Below are positions 1 through 7,870 of a DNA stretch of 50,390 nt, one piece after another. Within the stretch, counting starts at the first letter, position 1, and every line of letters begins with the position of its first letter. Origin of the DNA: CAYHPY01 sp964358485 (GTDB taxonomy: Bacteria; Elusimicrobiota; Elusimicrobia; UBA1565; UBA9628); NCBI GenBank assembly GCA_964358485.1, contig CAYHPY010000019.1:1-50390 (forward strand), in the 5' to 3' direction. Under the pieces are notes generated by a model. The model ran no database searches. It worked only from the letters and a program-made list of their open reading frames with translations, and was not told the origin of the DNA. The translations under genes and the position numbers were made by a program.

Positions 1-213
1 GCGGAAACCCTTTCCATCGCCGGGGAAGTGAGCGGCGACGTCGTGGCCGCCCGGTCCATCGAGCTTTTGAAGGAGGGGCGCCTGAGCGGCAGCATCCGGA
101 CCCGGAGCCTGCGCATCGAGGAAGGGGCCCGTTTCGACGGGCAGTGCGCGATGGTCGAGGAAGGCGCCCGGCCGCCGTCCAAGGAGCGGGCCGAGCCCGT
201 TGGCGCGAAGTGA
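1..213 (+). CDS. Bactofilin, C-terminal part (cut by the left edge)
   Basis: The frame is open from base 1, so the start lies outside the window. The visible 70 residues begin AETLSIAGEVSGDVVAARSI and show the short repeating beta-strand rhythm (hydrophobic residue, G, small residues, 'I..GA.F.G') of the polymer-forming bactofilin beta-helix. The charged, disordered tail (SKERAEPVGAK) is typical. Bactofilins polymerise without nucleotide at the inner membrane and help shape the wall or position envelope enzymes. The stop TGA is shared with the GTG start of the next gene (GTGA overlap), so the two are probably translationally coupled. The family call rests on the repeat pattern only. Confidence 0.8.
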   Translation, partial: AETLSIAGEVSGDVVAARSIELLKEGRLSGSIRTRSLRIEEGARFDGQCAMVEEGARPPSKERAEPVGAK

Positions 214-914
214 TCTCTTTTCTGCGGCGCTACCGCAAACCGATGTTCGTGGCGATCATCGCCATTTTCCTCATCGGCATTTTCGTCGGCCTCGGCGGCT
301 ACCTCTTCACCAGCCGGGACACCAGCCAAGCCGTCGCCCAGGTCGGCGCCGTCAAGATTCCCTATTCCCGGTTCGTGATGCGGGTCAACCAGTGGGTCGA
401 GACCCTGCGCGACCAGAAGCAGGACGTCACCGACGAGATGGTCAAGGAAGTCAAGCAGTCCATGCTGCGCGACATGATCGTCGATGAAATCCTGCTCATG
501 AAGGCCGAGGAGATGGGGATCGTGGTTTCCGACGAGGAATTGGCCCGGGACATCCGCAATACCCCGGCGTTCCAGCGCGGCGGGGCCTTCGAACAGGAGC
601 TCTACTTCCAAGCCGTGCGGACCGTTTTCCGGGATTCCCCGCAGGCCTACGAGGATTTCCGCCGCCAGTCCCTCAAAACCTCCAAGCTCAAGCAAATCTT
701 CTTCAACGCCGCCAAGCTGGCCCCGGAGGAGCTCCGGCAGGCCTACGCCGCTCAGAACAAGGGCTCCATGAAGGATTTCGATAAGAACCGCAATGAATTC
801 GAAGCCCGCGCCCAGCAGCAGCGGGCGCTGGAACTTCTCAACTACCACCTGCGCCAGGTCGCCGCTCAACTCGAGATTCGGAGTTTTCTCGAGCAACGAG
901 AATCCGGAACCTGA
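210..914 (+). CDS. Membrane-anchored SurA-N-like periplasmic chaperone
   Basis: The 234-residue product starts at a GTG overlapping the bactofilin stop; an in-frame ATG at 144 would give an unlikely Arg/Gly-rich extension. Residues about 12-32 (RKPMFVAIIAIFLIGIFVGL) form one N-terminal membrane anchor. The rest is helical and matches the SurA/PpiD N-terminal chaperone pattern: 'VGAVKIPYSRF', 'DEMVKEVKQSMLRDMIVDEI', 'VSDEELARDIRNTPAFQ'. No parvulin peptidyl-prolyl isomerase domain follows, so it is about half the size of PpiD. Likely role: holding exported polypeptides at the outer face of the inner membrane. It lies between a bactofilin and a sugar kinase in one transcription unit. Confidence 0.75.
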   Translation: MISFLRRYRKPMFVAIIAIFLIGIFVGLGGYLFTSRDTSQAVAQVGAVKIPYSRFVMRVNQWVETLRDQKQDVTDEMVKEVKQSMLRDMIVDEILLMKAEEMGIVVSDEELARDIRNTPAFQRGGAFEQELYFQAVRTVFRDSPQAYEDFRRQSLKTSKLKQIFFNAAKLAPEELRQAYAAQNKGSMKDFDKNRNEFEARAQQQRALELLNYHLRQVAAQLEIRSFLEQRESGT

Positions 915-934
915 CGCCGCCCCGAGGCTCCCCC

Positions 935-1861
935 ATGGATAACATCGTCGTCGTCGGCTCCGTCGCGCTCGATTCGGTCAAAACCCTGGAGGGGGAGAGC
1001 CAGGAGGCGCTCGGGGGCTCGGCCGTTTATTTTTCCCTGGCCGCCCGTTTTTTCTCGCCGGTCTCCATGGTCGGGGTCGCCGGCAAGGACTTTCCCAAGA
1101 AGCACCGCGAAATGCTCCAGGGGCGCGGGGTGGACCTCTCGGGCTTTCAAACCGTTGAGGGCAAAACCTTCCGCTGGGTCGGCGAATTCGGCAAGGACCT
1201 CTCCGCCGCCAAGACCTTGGCCACGCACCTCAACGTCTTCGAGACTTTTCGCCCGGACCTCAACGACGGCCACCGCGACTCCAAAGTCGTGTTTCTAGCC
1301 AACATCGATCCCGAACTGCAGGCCGACGTCCTCTCCCAGATGCGCAAGCCGTCCCTGGTGGCTTGCGACACCATGAACTACTGGATTTCCTCCAAGAAGG
1401 CGGCCTTGAAGGAGCTATTGTCCCGGGTGAACATCTTCTTCGTCAACGAGGAGGAAGCCAAGTCCCTGACCGGCAAGCGCAGCGCCTTGAGCGCCGCGGA
1501 AACCCTTTGCGAGTGGGGCCCCTCGGTCGTCGTGGTCAAGAAGGGGGAGCACGGCGCGGTGATGCAGGCCGGCAAGCGCTTTTTCGCCTTCCCCGCCTTC
1601 CCGACCCGCGAGGTCAAGGACCCGACCGGGGCCGGCGATTCCTTCGCCGGCGCGTTCATGGGATATCTGGCCTCCAGCCACCGGCCCCAGCAAGTCGAAA
1701 GCCTCAAGCGGGCGCTCCTGTACGGGACCGTCATGGCGTCCTTCAACGTCGAGGATTTCAGCACCCGGAGCCTCGAGGCCTTGGAGCGGCCGGTCTTGGA
1801 CCGGCGCTTCAACGACTTCCTGGACGCCCTCAGCGTCGCGCCGGACCGCGTCCCGGCCTGA
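935..1861 (+). CDS. PfkB-family carbohydrate/nucleoside kinase
   Basis: The 308-residue protein has an N-terminal strand and glycine-rich substrate site (VVVGSVALDSV, 'EALGGSAVYFSLAA') and the PfkB signature DPTGAGDSFAGAF, with the catalytic base at about D235. 'FVNEEEAKSLTG' and 'VVVKKGEHGAV' are typical ribokinase-family core strands. It should transfer phosphate from ATP to a sugar or nucleoside hydroxyl in the cytoplasm; the substrate cannot be read from sequence. Similar proteins are often annotated as adenosine or sugar kinases. The start ATG lies 20 bases after the SurA-like gene, and an ABC ATPase follows 7 bases downstream, so it is probably in the same operon. Confidence 0.88.
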   Translation: MDNIVVVGSVALDSVKTLEGESQEALGGSAVYFSLAARFFSPVSMVGVAGKDFPKKHREMLQGRGVDLSGFQTVEGKTFRWVGEFGKDLSAAKTLATHLNVFETFRPDLNDGHRDSKVVFLANIDPELQADVLSQMRKPSLVACDTMNYWISSKKAALKELLSRVNIFFVNEEEAKSLTGKRSALSAAETLCEWGPSVVVVKKGEHGAVMQAGKRFFAFPAFPTREVKDPTGAGDSFAGAFMGYLASSHRPQQVESLKRALLYGTVMASFNVEDFSTRSLEALERPVLDRRFNDFLDALSVAPDRVPA

Positions 1862-1868
1862 GGGCCCC

Positions 1869-2618
1869 TTGATCGAGATCCGCGGACTGGTCAAGCGCTT
1901 CGGCGCTCTGACCGCCGTGCATCCCCTGGACCTCTCCGTGCCCGCGGGGGAGATTTTCGGTTTCCTTGGGCCCAATGGCGCGGGCAAGACCACGACGGTC
2001 AAGCTCATCACGGGCCTGCTCAAACCCACGGCCGGGTCCATCCGCGTGGCGGGATTTGACGTGGCCTCCCAGACCTTGCGGGCCAAGCGTTCGATGGGCC
2101 TGGTCCCCGACGAGCCCTTCGTCTACCCGAAGCTTTCGGGCTTCGAATATCTCCGGTTCATCGGGGAGCTCTACGGAGTGGCCTTGGCCGACCAGAAACG
2201 CCGCATCCCGGAGCTTTTGGAGATGTTCGAGCTCGGCCGCTGGGGCGGGGAACTGCTCGAATCGTATTCCCACGGAATGCGCCAGAAGCTGGTCATCGCC
2301 GGAATCCTCCTGCATGAGCCCAAGGTCCTGATCCTCGACGAGCCGATGGTGGGCCTGGACCCCAAGAGCGCCCGCATGGTCAAGGACATCCTTTTGACCT
2401 TGGCCCGGCGCGGGACGACCATCTTCATGTGCACCCACATCCTGGAGATCGCCGAGAAGCTCTGCTCGCGGGTGGGGATCATGATCGAGGGACGCATGAT
2501 CGCCCTGGGGACCATTGAGGAACTGCGCGCCCGGGCTCACGGCTCCGCGGGCCTGGAAGACACATTCTTGAGCCTGACCGGCGGGCAGGAATACGCCGCC
2601 TTGCTTAAAAACCTCTGA
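1869..2618 (+). CDS. ABC transporter ATP-binding protein
   Basis: This is a 249-residue cytoplasmic ATPase subunit. Walker A is GPNGAGKTT (K40), the signature region is 'SYSHGMRQKL' (about 134-143), Walker B is VLILDEPMVGLD, and the switch histidine lies in 'FMCTHILE'. The order and the C-terminal extension (IALGTIEELRARAHG) fit the CcmA/NatA-type ABC-2 exporter ATPases. The start is TTG at 1869, 7 bases after the kinase stop and in register with the conserved 'IEIRGLVKRFG'. The permease gene begins 2 bases after its stop, so the pair should form one exporter. The transported substrate is unknown. Confidence 0.93.
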   Translation: MIEIRGLVKRFGALTAVHPLDLSVPAGEIFGFLGPNGAGKTTTVKLITGLLKPTAGSIRVAGFDVASQTLRAKRSMGLVPDEPFVYPKLSGFEYLRFIGELYGVALADQKRRIPELLEMFELGRWGGELLESYSHGMRQKLVIAGILLHEPKVLILDEPMVGLDPKSARMVKDILLTLARRGTTIFMCTHILEIAEKLCSRVGIMIEGRMIALGTIEELRARAHGSAGLEDTFLSLTGGQEYAALLKNL

Positions 2619-2620
2619 CC

Positions 2621-4321
2621 ATGAGCGCCGAGGCGGACGTCCTGGAAGGTCTGGGCCTGCTCTTGCGCCGCCGGGCGTGGACTTTGACCAACACCCTGCG
2701 CGCCTTTTCCCGGTATGAATGGTCCCGGAACCTCGCCTTTTGCGCCGCCGGGTTGGGCCTGTTGGCCGGGCTCTATTTCGGCTTCGTCCGTCTGCTGACC
2801 TATTTGAACGGGGTCGAGGTCATCGGGCCCTTGCTCATCTGGAAGCTGACGGCCATGACCATGCTGACCACTTTTTCGATGGTGACCCTCTCGGGCCTGC
2901 TGACCTCCCTGACGACCCTCTATTATTCCTTCGATCTGAAATTCCTTCTGAAGTCCCCGTTGCCCATGCGGGCGGTGTTCATCGATAAATCCCTGGAAAG
3001 CATCTTTTTCGCCTCTTGGATGATTCTGCTGGTCATGGTCCCTTATATTTCGGCCCTCGCCCGGGTTAAGGGCTATGACTGGGGGTTTCTCGCCGTTTTC
3101 CTGATCCTGGCCGTTCCGTTTTTGGCCTTGGCGGCCTCGGTCGGCATCTCCTTCACCTTGATCCTTCTTTATTTTTTCCCATCCTCCCGGACCCGGGACG
3201 CCATCTGGGTTATGGCCAGCCTCTCGCTGGCTTTGGTCTACAGCCTCATCCGTTTCGCCGAGCCCGAGCGGCTCATCCGGCCCGACGCCCTCCATGTGGT
3301 GGCCGAATACCTCAATTTTCTTCAAGCCCCGACGGCCCCCTACCTGCCCTCCTGGTGGCTCACCCGGGCCCTATCCGCCTATGCCGCGGGAAAAACGGCG
3401 ATTTTCTGGCGCCAGGCCTGGCTGCTGGCGGGCTCGGCGGCCGCGGTCTACGCGGCGATCATCGCCTTGGCGGGCCGGCTGTATTTCGAGGGCTACTCCG
3501 GAGCCCAGGAAGGGCGCCTGCGCGCCATCCCCATGGAGGTCGCCCCCCTGCCGGAAAGCCGCTGGGCGGATTGGACCGGGCGGGAGCGGGCCTGGGCGGC
3601 GCTCGTCTGGAAGGACCGCAAGTGCTTCTTCCGGGACGTCAAGCATTGGTCCCAGCTCTTGCTGATCGCCGGTCTGATTTATGTCTATCTTTTCAGCATG
3701 AGCCGTCTGCCTTTGGACAATCCGGACATCCGGAGCATGGTGACCTTCCTCAACATCGGGGTGGCGGGATTCGTGATCGCCTCCCTGGGCCTGCGCTTCA
3801 CCTATCCGTCCATCTCTCTGGAAGGGCGGAGCTGGTGGGTGGCCCGCGCCGCGCCGGTGGAGCTGGAAACCGTCATGAGGCAGAAATTTTTCTTCTCGGC
3901 GGTGCCCATGACGATCATCGCCGCGATCCTGGGCCTGATGACGAATTTTTTGCTCGACGCCGATCCATTCACTTCTGTGGTGTCGTTGGCGAGCCTGCTG
4001 GTCATAACCTGGACCCTGGTCGCCATGGGGGTGGGCTTTGGGGCTTTGTTTCCGATGTTCCGCGTGGAGAACATCCACCAGATCGAATCTTCCCTGGGGG
4101 GCTTCGTCTACATGGCGGCCTCCCTGGGCTACATCGGCGCCGTCGTCATGATTCTGTCCTGGCCGGTGCAGATGCATTTCCAGGAACGCTTCGGAAATCC
4201 CGGGGCTTGGAATTTCAAGGTGGTGGGTTTGTGCGCGGGGCTGCTGTTGGTGCTCAACGCCGCCGCTCTATTTGTTCCGTGGACTTTGGGCCGCCGCTCA
4301 TTGGAGAATCACGAAGAATGA
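2621..4321 (+). CDS. ABC exporter permease subunit (large, multi-spanning)
   Basis: The product is 566 residues with about 10-12 hydrophobic segments, for example 'NLAFCAAGLGLLAGLYFGF', 'TAMTMLTTFSMVTLSGLL', 'FLAVFLILAVPFLALAA' and 'LLVITWTLVAMGVGFGALF'. A hydrophilic loop in the middle (about 300-340) divides two similar membrane halves, as in 'putative ABC exporter' permeases. It directly follows the ATPase gene. Its stop overlaps the deacetylase start (ATGA), so the three are coupled. Substrate is unknown; the neighbouring deacetylase and bactofilin make an envelope polymer or lipid plausible, but this is inference. Confidence 0.85.
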   Translation: MSAEADVLEGLGLLLRRRAWTLTNTLRAFSRYEWSRNLAFCAAGLGLLAGLYFGFVRLLTYLNGVEVIGPLLIWKLTAMTMLTTFSMVTLSGLLTSLTTLYYSFDLKFLLKSPLPMRAVFIDKSLESIFFASWMILLVMVPYISALARVKGYDWGFLAVFLILAVPFLALAASVGISFTLILLYFFPSSRTRDAIWVMASLSLALVYSLIRFAEPERLIRPDALHVVAEYLNFLQAPTAPYLPSWWLTRALSAYAAGKTAIFWRQAWLLAGSAAAVYAAIIALAGRLYFEGYSGAQEGRLRAIPMEVAPLPESRWADWTGRERAWAALVWKDRKCFFRDVKHWSQLLLIAGLIYVYLFSMSRLPLDNPDIRSMVTFLNIGVAGFVIASLGLRFTYPSISLEGRSWWVARAAPVELETVMRQKFFFSAVPMTIIAAILGLMTNFLLDADPFTSVVSLASLLVITWTLVAMGVGFGALFPMFRVENIHQIESSLGGFVYMAASLGYIGAVVMILSWPVQMHFQERFGNPGAWNFKVVGLCAGLLLVLNAAALFVPWTLGRRSLENHEE

Positions 4322-5034
4322 GGGAAATAATTCTGGGAATATTGTTGTTGCCCGCCGCCGCCGCCCCGCGGCTGGCGGTTGTGATCGACGATTTCGGGCT
4401 GACCTATCCGAAGAACGTTCCCGATGAGAAATGGATGGCCTTGGACCTGCCGATGACTTTCGCGGTCATGCCCGAGTCGCCCCGGACCGCCCGCGCGGCC
4501 AAGGAGACCTTGGCGGCGGGCAAGGAACTCATCATCCACTTTCCGTTCGATCCGTTTCTGAGCCTGGAGCTTCCCCCGGGGCGGGTGTCCCCGGAGGACC
4601 TGCGCAAGGTGCTGGAACTGCTGGACAAATCGCTCAAGCAGATTCCGGGGGCCAAGGGGCTCAATAATCACCGGTCCTACAGGGCCACGCGCCACCGGCC
4701 GTTGATGGAGGGCTTCATGAAGCTCCTCAAGCCCAAGGGCCTGTATTTCCTCGACAGTCTGGTCTCGTCGAAGTCCGCGGCCTTTGAGGAGGCCCGCAAG
4801 GCCTCCATCCCGGCGGCGGTCAACGCCATTTTTCTCGACGAGGCCAAGGTCCACGACAAGCCCTTCTGCCAAAAGATGCTGCGGCGCGCCGCCTCCCTGG
4901 CGCGCAAGCGGGGGGAGGCCATCGCCATCGGCCATCATTACTTCTGGGGAACCTACGAGTGCCTGCTTGAGGAAGGCCCGAAGCTGAGGAAGGAAGGCTT
5001 CGAGTTTGTTTTCGCGTCCGCCCTGCTAAAGTGA
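4318..5034 (+). CDS. Divergent polysaccharide deacetylase family protein
   Basis: The product is 238 residues. The frame is open far upstream, but ATG 4318 overlaps the permease stop and gives a short hydrophobic leader (MREIILGILLLPAAAAP), so it is preferred. Motifs match the divergent polysaccharide deacetylase family (Pfam Polysacc_deac_2, YibQ-like): LAVVIDDFGL, 'IIHFPFDP', 'GLNNHRSYRAT', 'LYFLDSLVS', 'AIFLDEA', 'AIAIGHHY'. The paired Asp of IDD and the His residues should bind metal in the NodB-like barrel. It is probably exported to the periplasm and acts on a cell-wall or surface glycan. It ends the long plus-strand operon and overlaps the convergent gene by 9 bases. Confidence 0.88.
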   Translation: MREIILGILLLPAAAAPRLAVVIDDFGLTYPKNVPDEKWMALDLPMTFAVMPESPRTARAAKETLAAGKELIIHFPFDPFLSLELPPGRVSPEDLRKVLELLDKSLKQIPGAKGLNNHRSYRATRHRPLMEGFMKLLKPKGLYFLDSLVSSKSAAFEEARKASIPAAVNAIFLDEAKVHDKPFCQKMLRRAASLARKRGEAIAIGHHYFWGTYECLLEEGPKLRKEGFEFVFASALLK

Positions 5035-5736
5035 CTCCCGCTGCGTGCGGGTGAGCTCCCCTTCGATCCTCCGGCCTTCCAGGGCCGGGTCCTCATAGGC
5101 GAAGCGGATGCGGTCTTTCCCGTCGCGGGTGAGCAGGATTGCGTGGCGGACCGGCCGGCCGTCATAGGTCAGCTCCACGCGCCGGTCGAAATCCGCGCCG
5201 TCGGGGTTCGGGGCGAAGAGGACCGTCGCCTTGAGGCGGTCGGCGTAGGGGGGAAGCTCCACCTCGGCGGAGAAGACCCCGGGCCTCTTGCCGGGCCGCA
5301 GTTCGGCCTGGTAGGTTTGTTTGCCGTGGGAGTAGTAGTCCTTCATGCCGAAGGAAACGAGCCACCCTCCCTTGGACGCGCGCACCTCCCATAGGATTTC
5401 GAACCGCTCCGGCCCGTAGACCAGAAGGCCTTCCCAGCGTCCGGTCAGGTCCTTGGGGGTGCTTCGGGCCTTGTCGGTCTTGCCCTTGGGCGGGGCTTTG
5501 GCCGCGGCGGCGGTCGCCGTCGAGGGCGCGGGGGCGGCCGGGGGGGGCGGATCCAATTCCTCTCCCGGGCCCAGGCACCGCCAGGGCAGGAAGGGATGCC
5601 CGGTCAACGTGGCCGCTTGGCCCTCGGGGCAGGTCGGATGGGCCCGGGTCGGGCGCGAAGCGCGTGCGGGGGCGCCGGCCGCGGGGACGGTCCATGCCAG
5701 GAGGGCGGCCGCGGCCAAGATCCGGGAAGCTTTCAT
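5026..5736 (-). CDS. Exported protein with Pro/Ala-rich linker, unknown function
   Basis: The product is 236 residues. The start at 5736 gives a clear signal peptide (MKASRILAAAALLAWTVPAAGA); the longer upstream frame only translates through the tRNA gene. After cleavage come a low-complexity segment rich in Pro, Ala and Lys (about 65-105) and a compact beta-rich domain, 'LTGRWEGLLVYGPERFEILW', ending 'RIEGELTRTQRESL'. The 'G.W.G' opening and strand-rich pattern recall small beta-barrel or lipocalin-like domains, but I do not recognise a family. It lies just downstream of tRNA-Leu and may be read from that promoter or its own. Confidence 0.75.
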   Translation of the reverse strand: MKASRILAAAALLAWTVPAAGAPARASRPTRAHPTCPEGQAATLTGHPFLPWRCLGPGEELDPPPPAAPAPSTATAAAAKAPPKGKTDKARSTPKDLTGRWEGLLVYGPERFEILWEVRASKGGWLVSFGMKDYYSHGKQTYQAELRPGKRPGVFSAEVELPPYADRLKATVLFAPNPDGADFDRRVELTYDGRPVRHAILLTRDGKDRIRFAYEDPALEGRRIEGELTRTQRESL

Positions 5737-5743
5737 GATTGAG

Positions 5744-5826
5744 TGCCCAGGGTGGGAGTCGAACCCACAAGGCCTTGCGACCAGTGGATTTTGAGTCCAC
5801 CGCGTCTGCCATTCCGCCACCTGGGC
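5744..5826 (-). tRNA. tRNA-Leu, anticodon CAA
   Basis: The minus strand reads GCCCAGGTGGCGGAATGGC at the 5' end. The 7-bp acceptor stem (GCCCAGG with CCTGGGC) is perfect. The anticodon stem GTGGA/TCCAC encloses CTCAAAA, which places anticodon CAA at positions 34-36 and decodes UUG. A long variable arm (TGGTCGCAAGGCC region) marks it as class II, as expected for leucine. The T arm carries GGGTTCGACTCCC. The discriminator is A and the terminal CCA is not encoded, so it must be added after transcription. Confidence 0.97.
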
Positions 5827-5948
5827 TTTAAATCCGCGGGGATAATCTAGCATTTCCAGGTCGGCCGAGTCCCGCAGGGAGGAGGCGTCTTTGGGCAAAG
5901 TCGTTGCGGCTTCCCTGCGCGGGAAACCAAGCCCAGGAGGTTATCAAC

Positions 5949-6365
5949 ATGCCGCACATCCTGCAGAAAAAGACGGTCCGGGAGATTCCGGTCTCGGAGG
6001 TGATGCACAAAGGCTGCATTTCGATTCGGTCCGACGCGAATCTGACCGAGGCCATCCGCAAGATGCAGAACGCCCAGGTCTCCAGCCTCATCGTCGAGCC
6101 CCGGGCGGAGGGAGACGCCTACGGAATCGTCACCCGCCGGGACATCCTGGAGAAAGCCTTCGTGCCGGGAGCCAGGCGCTTCAACTTCTCCCAGCACAAG
6201 GTCTATGAGATCATGACCAAGCCCTTCGTGACGGTTTCGCCGGGGCTCAAGGTCAAATACGCCGCGCGCCTCATGGCCCGGGAAAATTGCCACCGCCTGC
6301 CGGTGTTTGACGGGTCCAAGGTGGTGGGGATGGTGTCGGATTCGGATATTTTCAAGAAAATCTAA
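5949..6365 (+). CDS. Two-CBS-domain regulatory protein
   Basis: The product is 138 residues, made of almost nothing but a Bateman module. CBS 1 covers about residues 14-70 (VSEVMHKGCISIRSDANLTE ... YGIVTRRDILEK) and CBS 2 about 80-138 (VYEIMTKPFVTVSPGLKVKY ... VVGMVSDSDIFKKI). Such stand-alone proteins bind adenine nucleotides and act as energy sensors or partners of other proteins. A strong ribosome site (CAGGAGG) sits 8 bases before ATG 5949, which decides this start over the upstream in-frame ATG at 5904. It appears to be a single-gene transcript with a hairpin about 90 bases downstream. Confidence 0.9.
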   Translation: MPHILQKKTVREIPVSEVMHKGCISIRSDANLTEAIRKMQNAQVSSLIVEPRAEGDAYGIVTRRDILEKAFVPGARRFNFSQHKVYEIMTKPFVTVSPGLKVKYAARLMARENCHRLPVFDGSKVVGMVSDSDIFKKI

Positions 6366-6453
6366 AGAACGGACAATTGAAACAACGGAATGTCCAGAGC
6401 GGAATAAGTCGAACGGGATGACTGGATAATTCCGGTTTGGGGAGGTATACTAA

Positions 6454-6477
6454 AGGGCCCCGCCTCGGCGGGGCCCT
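6454..6477. terminator. Strong GC hairpin, possible terminator
   Basis: AGGGCCCCGC pairs perfectly with GCGGGGCCCT around a CTCG tetraloop. The plus side is not followed by a T-run, while on the minus side the hairpin is followed by TTTA, so classic intrinsic termination is only partly supported. It lies between the CBS gene and the exported-protein gene at 6513. TATACT just before it (6447-6452) could instead be a -10 box, which would put the hairpin in the leader of the 6513 gene. Confidence 0.45.
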
Positions 6478-6512
6478 GAAATGAGATCAAGGTCCGTTCC
6501 GGTCGGAATCTA

Positions 6513-7091
6513 GTGCGCCGCCGCCTGTTGCTCGCCTCTTTGGCGGCGGCGCTTTTTTTCTTTCCCCTTAGCCTGCGGGGCTGGGCCCCGCTCCCCGAGG
6601 GAGGGGGTCCCGACCGCGGGGAATTGGCCGTTCTCCTCCAGGAATTCACGGACCGCGGCTACGGCCGGAGCTTTCGCGAGCTGGGCGTGGAGCGGGATTT
6701 CGACCACGGGCATTTGCTGTTCGCCGAGAACGAGGAACGGCCCTTCGCGATCCTGTACCACACCCAGGAACTGGGCGCGGTTCCGGGAGCCGACCCGGCC
6801 GCGCGCAACTGGATCCAGATGATCGGTTCCCGGCGCGTCGGGGACGCCCGGGCCTATCTTCGGGCTTCCTACCCCCAGGAGGCCTATTGGGAGTGGTTCG
6901 AGTCCCGCGAGCTTCCCCGCTACCGGAGCAAGGGGACGATCGTGTGGGAGATGCTGGACCCCGGGCTTATGGGCGCGAGGGTCGCCTCCGCCAGGCAATG
7001 GGAGTTTTCCCGAACCCCCTGCCGCTCCGCCGGGAGCCTGGACATCCGGGTTCCCGGGCGCGGCTCCGTTTGTCTCAATTCCTCCCTATAA
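6513..7091 (+). CDS. Exported protein of unknown function
   Basis: The product is 192 residues from a GTG start; the leader RRRLLLASLAAALFFFPLSL is a clear signal or anchor segment. The mature part is rich in aromatic and charged residues (e.g. 'ERPFAILYHTQELGAV', 'NWIQMIGSRRVGDARAYLRA', 'EAYWEWFESRELPRY') and has two Cys near the C-terminus (TPCRSAG, GSVCLNSS) that could form a disulfide. I do not recognise a family. The next gene, at 7185, also encodes an unknown membrane protein and lies behind a hairpin; they may share a transcript. Confidence 0.65.
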   Translation: MRRRLLLASLAAALFFFPLSLRGWAPLPEGGGPDRGELAVLLQEFTDRGYGRSFRELGVERDFDHGHLLFAENEERPFAILYHTQELGAVPGADPAARNWIQMIGSRRVGDARAYLRASYPQEAYWEWFESRELPRYRSKGTIVWEMLDPGLMGARVASARQWEFSRTPCRSAGSLDIRVPGRGSVCLNSSL

Positions 7092-7141
7092 CCCGGGCTG
7101 GTCTGGCCGGTGCGTTGCGGCCCATCAGGGCGAGAGGCTCG

Positions 7142-7171
7142 GGCCTCCCGGGAGCCGTTTTCCGGGAGGCC
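7142..7171 (+). promoter_or_regulatory. Perfect 10-bp hairpin before the 7185 gene
   Basis: GGCCTCCCGG (7142-7151) pairs with CCGGGAGGCC (7162-7171) around a ten-base loop ending in TTTT. The 3' arm runs straight into CGGGAGGCGCCGCG and the ATG at 7185. The hairpin could therefore affect access to the GGGAGG ribosome site or attenuate read-through from the 6513 gene. No T-run follows the stem. Confidence 0.4.
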
Positions 7172-7184
7172 GGGAGGCGCCGCG

Positions 7185-7829
7185 ATGGACGATTCCGCGC
7201 CGTTCGGGAAGGTGACCACCGCCTTCGGATTTCTATTGTCGTTCGGGTTGATCCTGGTCGTAGGCTACTGGATTGATCTGGCCAACCGGGGGGCGCAGGC
7301 CTGGACCCGGGAGGCGGGGCGGGCCCGGGCGGTCGTCGTCGATTGGCCCGACATCGCGCAGAGCACCGCGCGCTACATGATCGACCGTCAGGGGCCGCCG
7401 GATTGGATTTCGGAGGACCGGTTGGTCTGGCTCCGGCGGGAGCCCTGGAAGCGAGTGATCGTCAGCCGCTACCCCAACTTCTCGCCCCTGGAGCATGTTG
7501 TGCGCTACCGGGTCTCCGAGCGGATGCTGCCCGCGGTCTCATCCTTCAACCACGGCATCCGGGTGGACCGGGGCTTGGGGGAACTGTCCGCCCGCAGCGA
7601 CCGGGAATCCTTGAACGTGCTTTCGTTGAACCTGGCCTGGGAGGTGGCGGAGGGGCGCAAGAGCACGGCGGAGGCCCGGGATTTTTTTCTCCGGACGGCC
7701 ACCTTGGGGGCGTCCGGGAAATCCTCGCCGTACCTGGAAGGCCTGATTTTCACGCCCAACGGGAAAAAGCCGCCGCGGAAGTGGGAACTGCCGTCAGAGG
7801 GGGCGTACCGGGGCCTCAGCGCTCCGTAG
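7185..7829 (+). CDS. Membrane-anchored protein of unknown function
   Basis: The product is 214 residues from ATG 7185, preceded by GGGAGG at about 8 bases; a longer upstream frame to 7110 lacks this site. One membrane segment (about 13-33, TTAFGFLLSFGLILVVGYWI) is followed by a soluble domain containing 'ARYMIDRQGPPDWI', 'RVIVSRYPNFSPLEHVVRYR' and 'LNVLSLNLAWEVAEGR'. I do not recognise the family. The last residues (GAYRGLSAP) are encoded by the 43-bp direct repeat at 7797, so the native C-terminus may have ended earlier and been altered when the repeat arrived. Confidence 0.65.
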   Translation: MDDSAPFGKVTTAFGFLLSFGLILVVGYWIDLANRGAQAWTREAGRARAVVVDWPDIAQSTARYMIDRQGPPDWISEDRLVWLRREPWKRVIVSRYPNFSPLEHVVRYRVSERMLPAVSSFNHGIRVDRGLGELSARSDRESLNVLSLNLAWEVAEGRKSTAEARDFFLRTATLGASGKSSPYLEGLIFTPNGKKPPRKWELPSEGAYRGLSAP

Positions 7830-7839
7830 GAAGGCCGGC
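7797..7839. repeat. 43-bp direct repeat, left copy
   Basis: The sequence begins GAGGGGGCGTACCGGGGCCT and is repeated at 12456-12498 in the same orientation with one mismatch (C7824 versus T12483). Read on the minus strand, it encodes AGLPTER-stop, matching the rhodanese C-terminus AGLPTKR-stop encoded by the right copy. Homology is lost just beyond 7839. The left copy thus looks like a detached rhodanese 3' end, as left by integration or duplication. Confidence 0.85.
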
Positions 7840-7870
7840 CAATGCGAAGGGCTGGGAAGAGCGTCGAAAA

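Noticed and set aside
3355..4317. Upstream extension of the deacetylase reading frame
   Set aside because: It overlaps the permease in another frame and has shadow composition. The ATG at 4318 has coupling overlap and a leader peptide.
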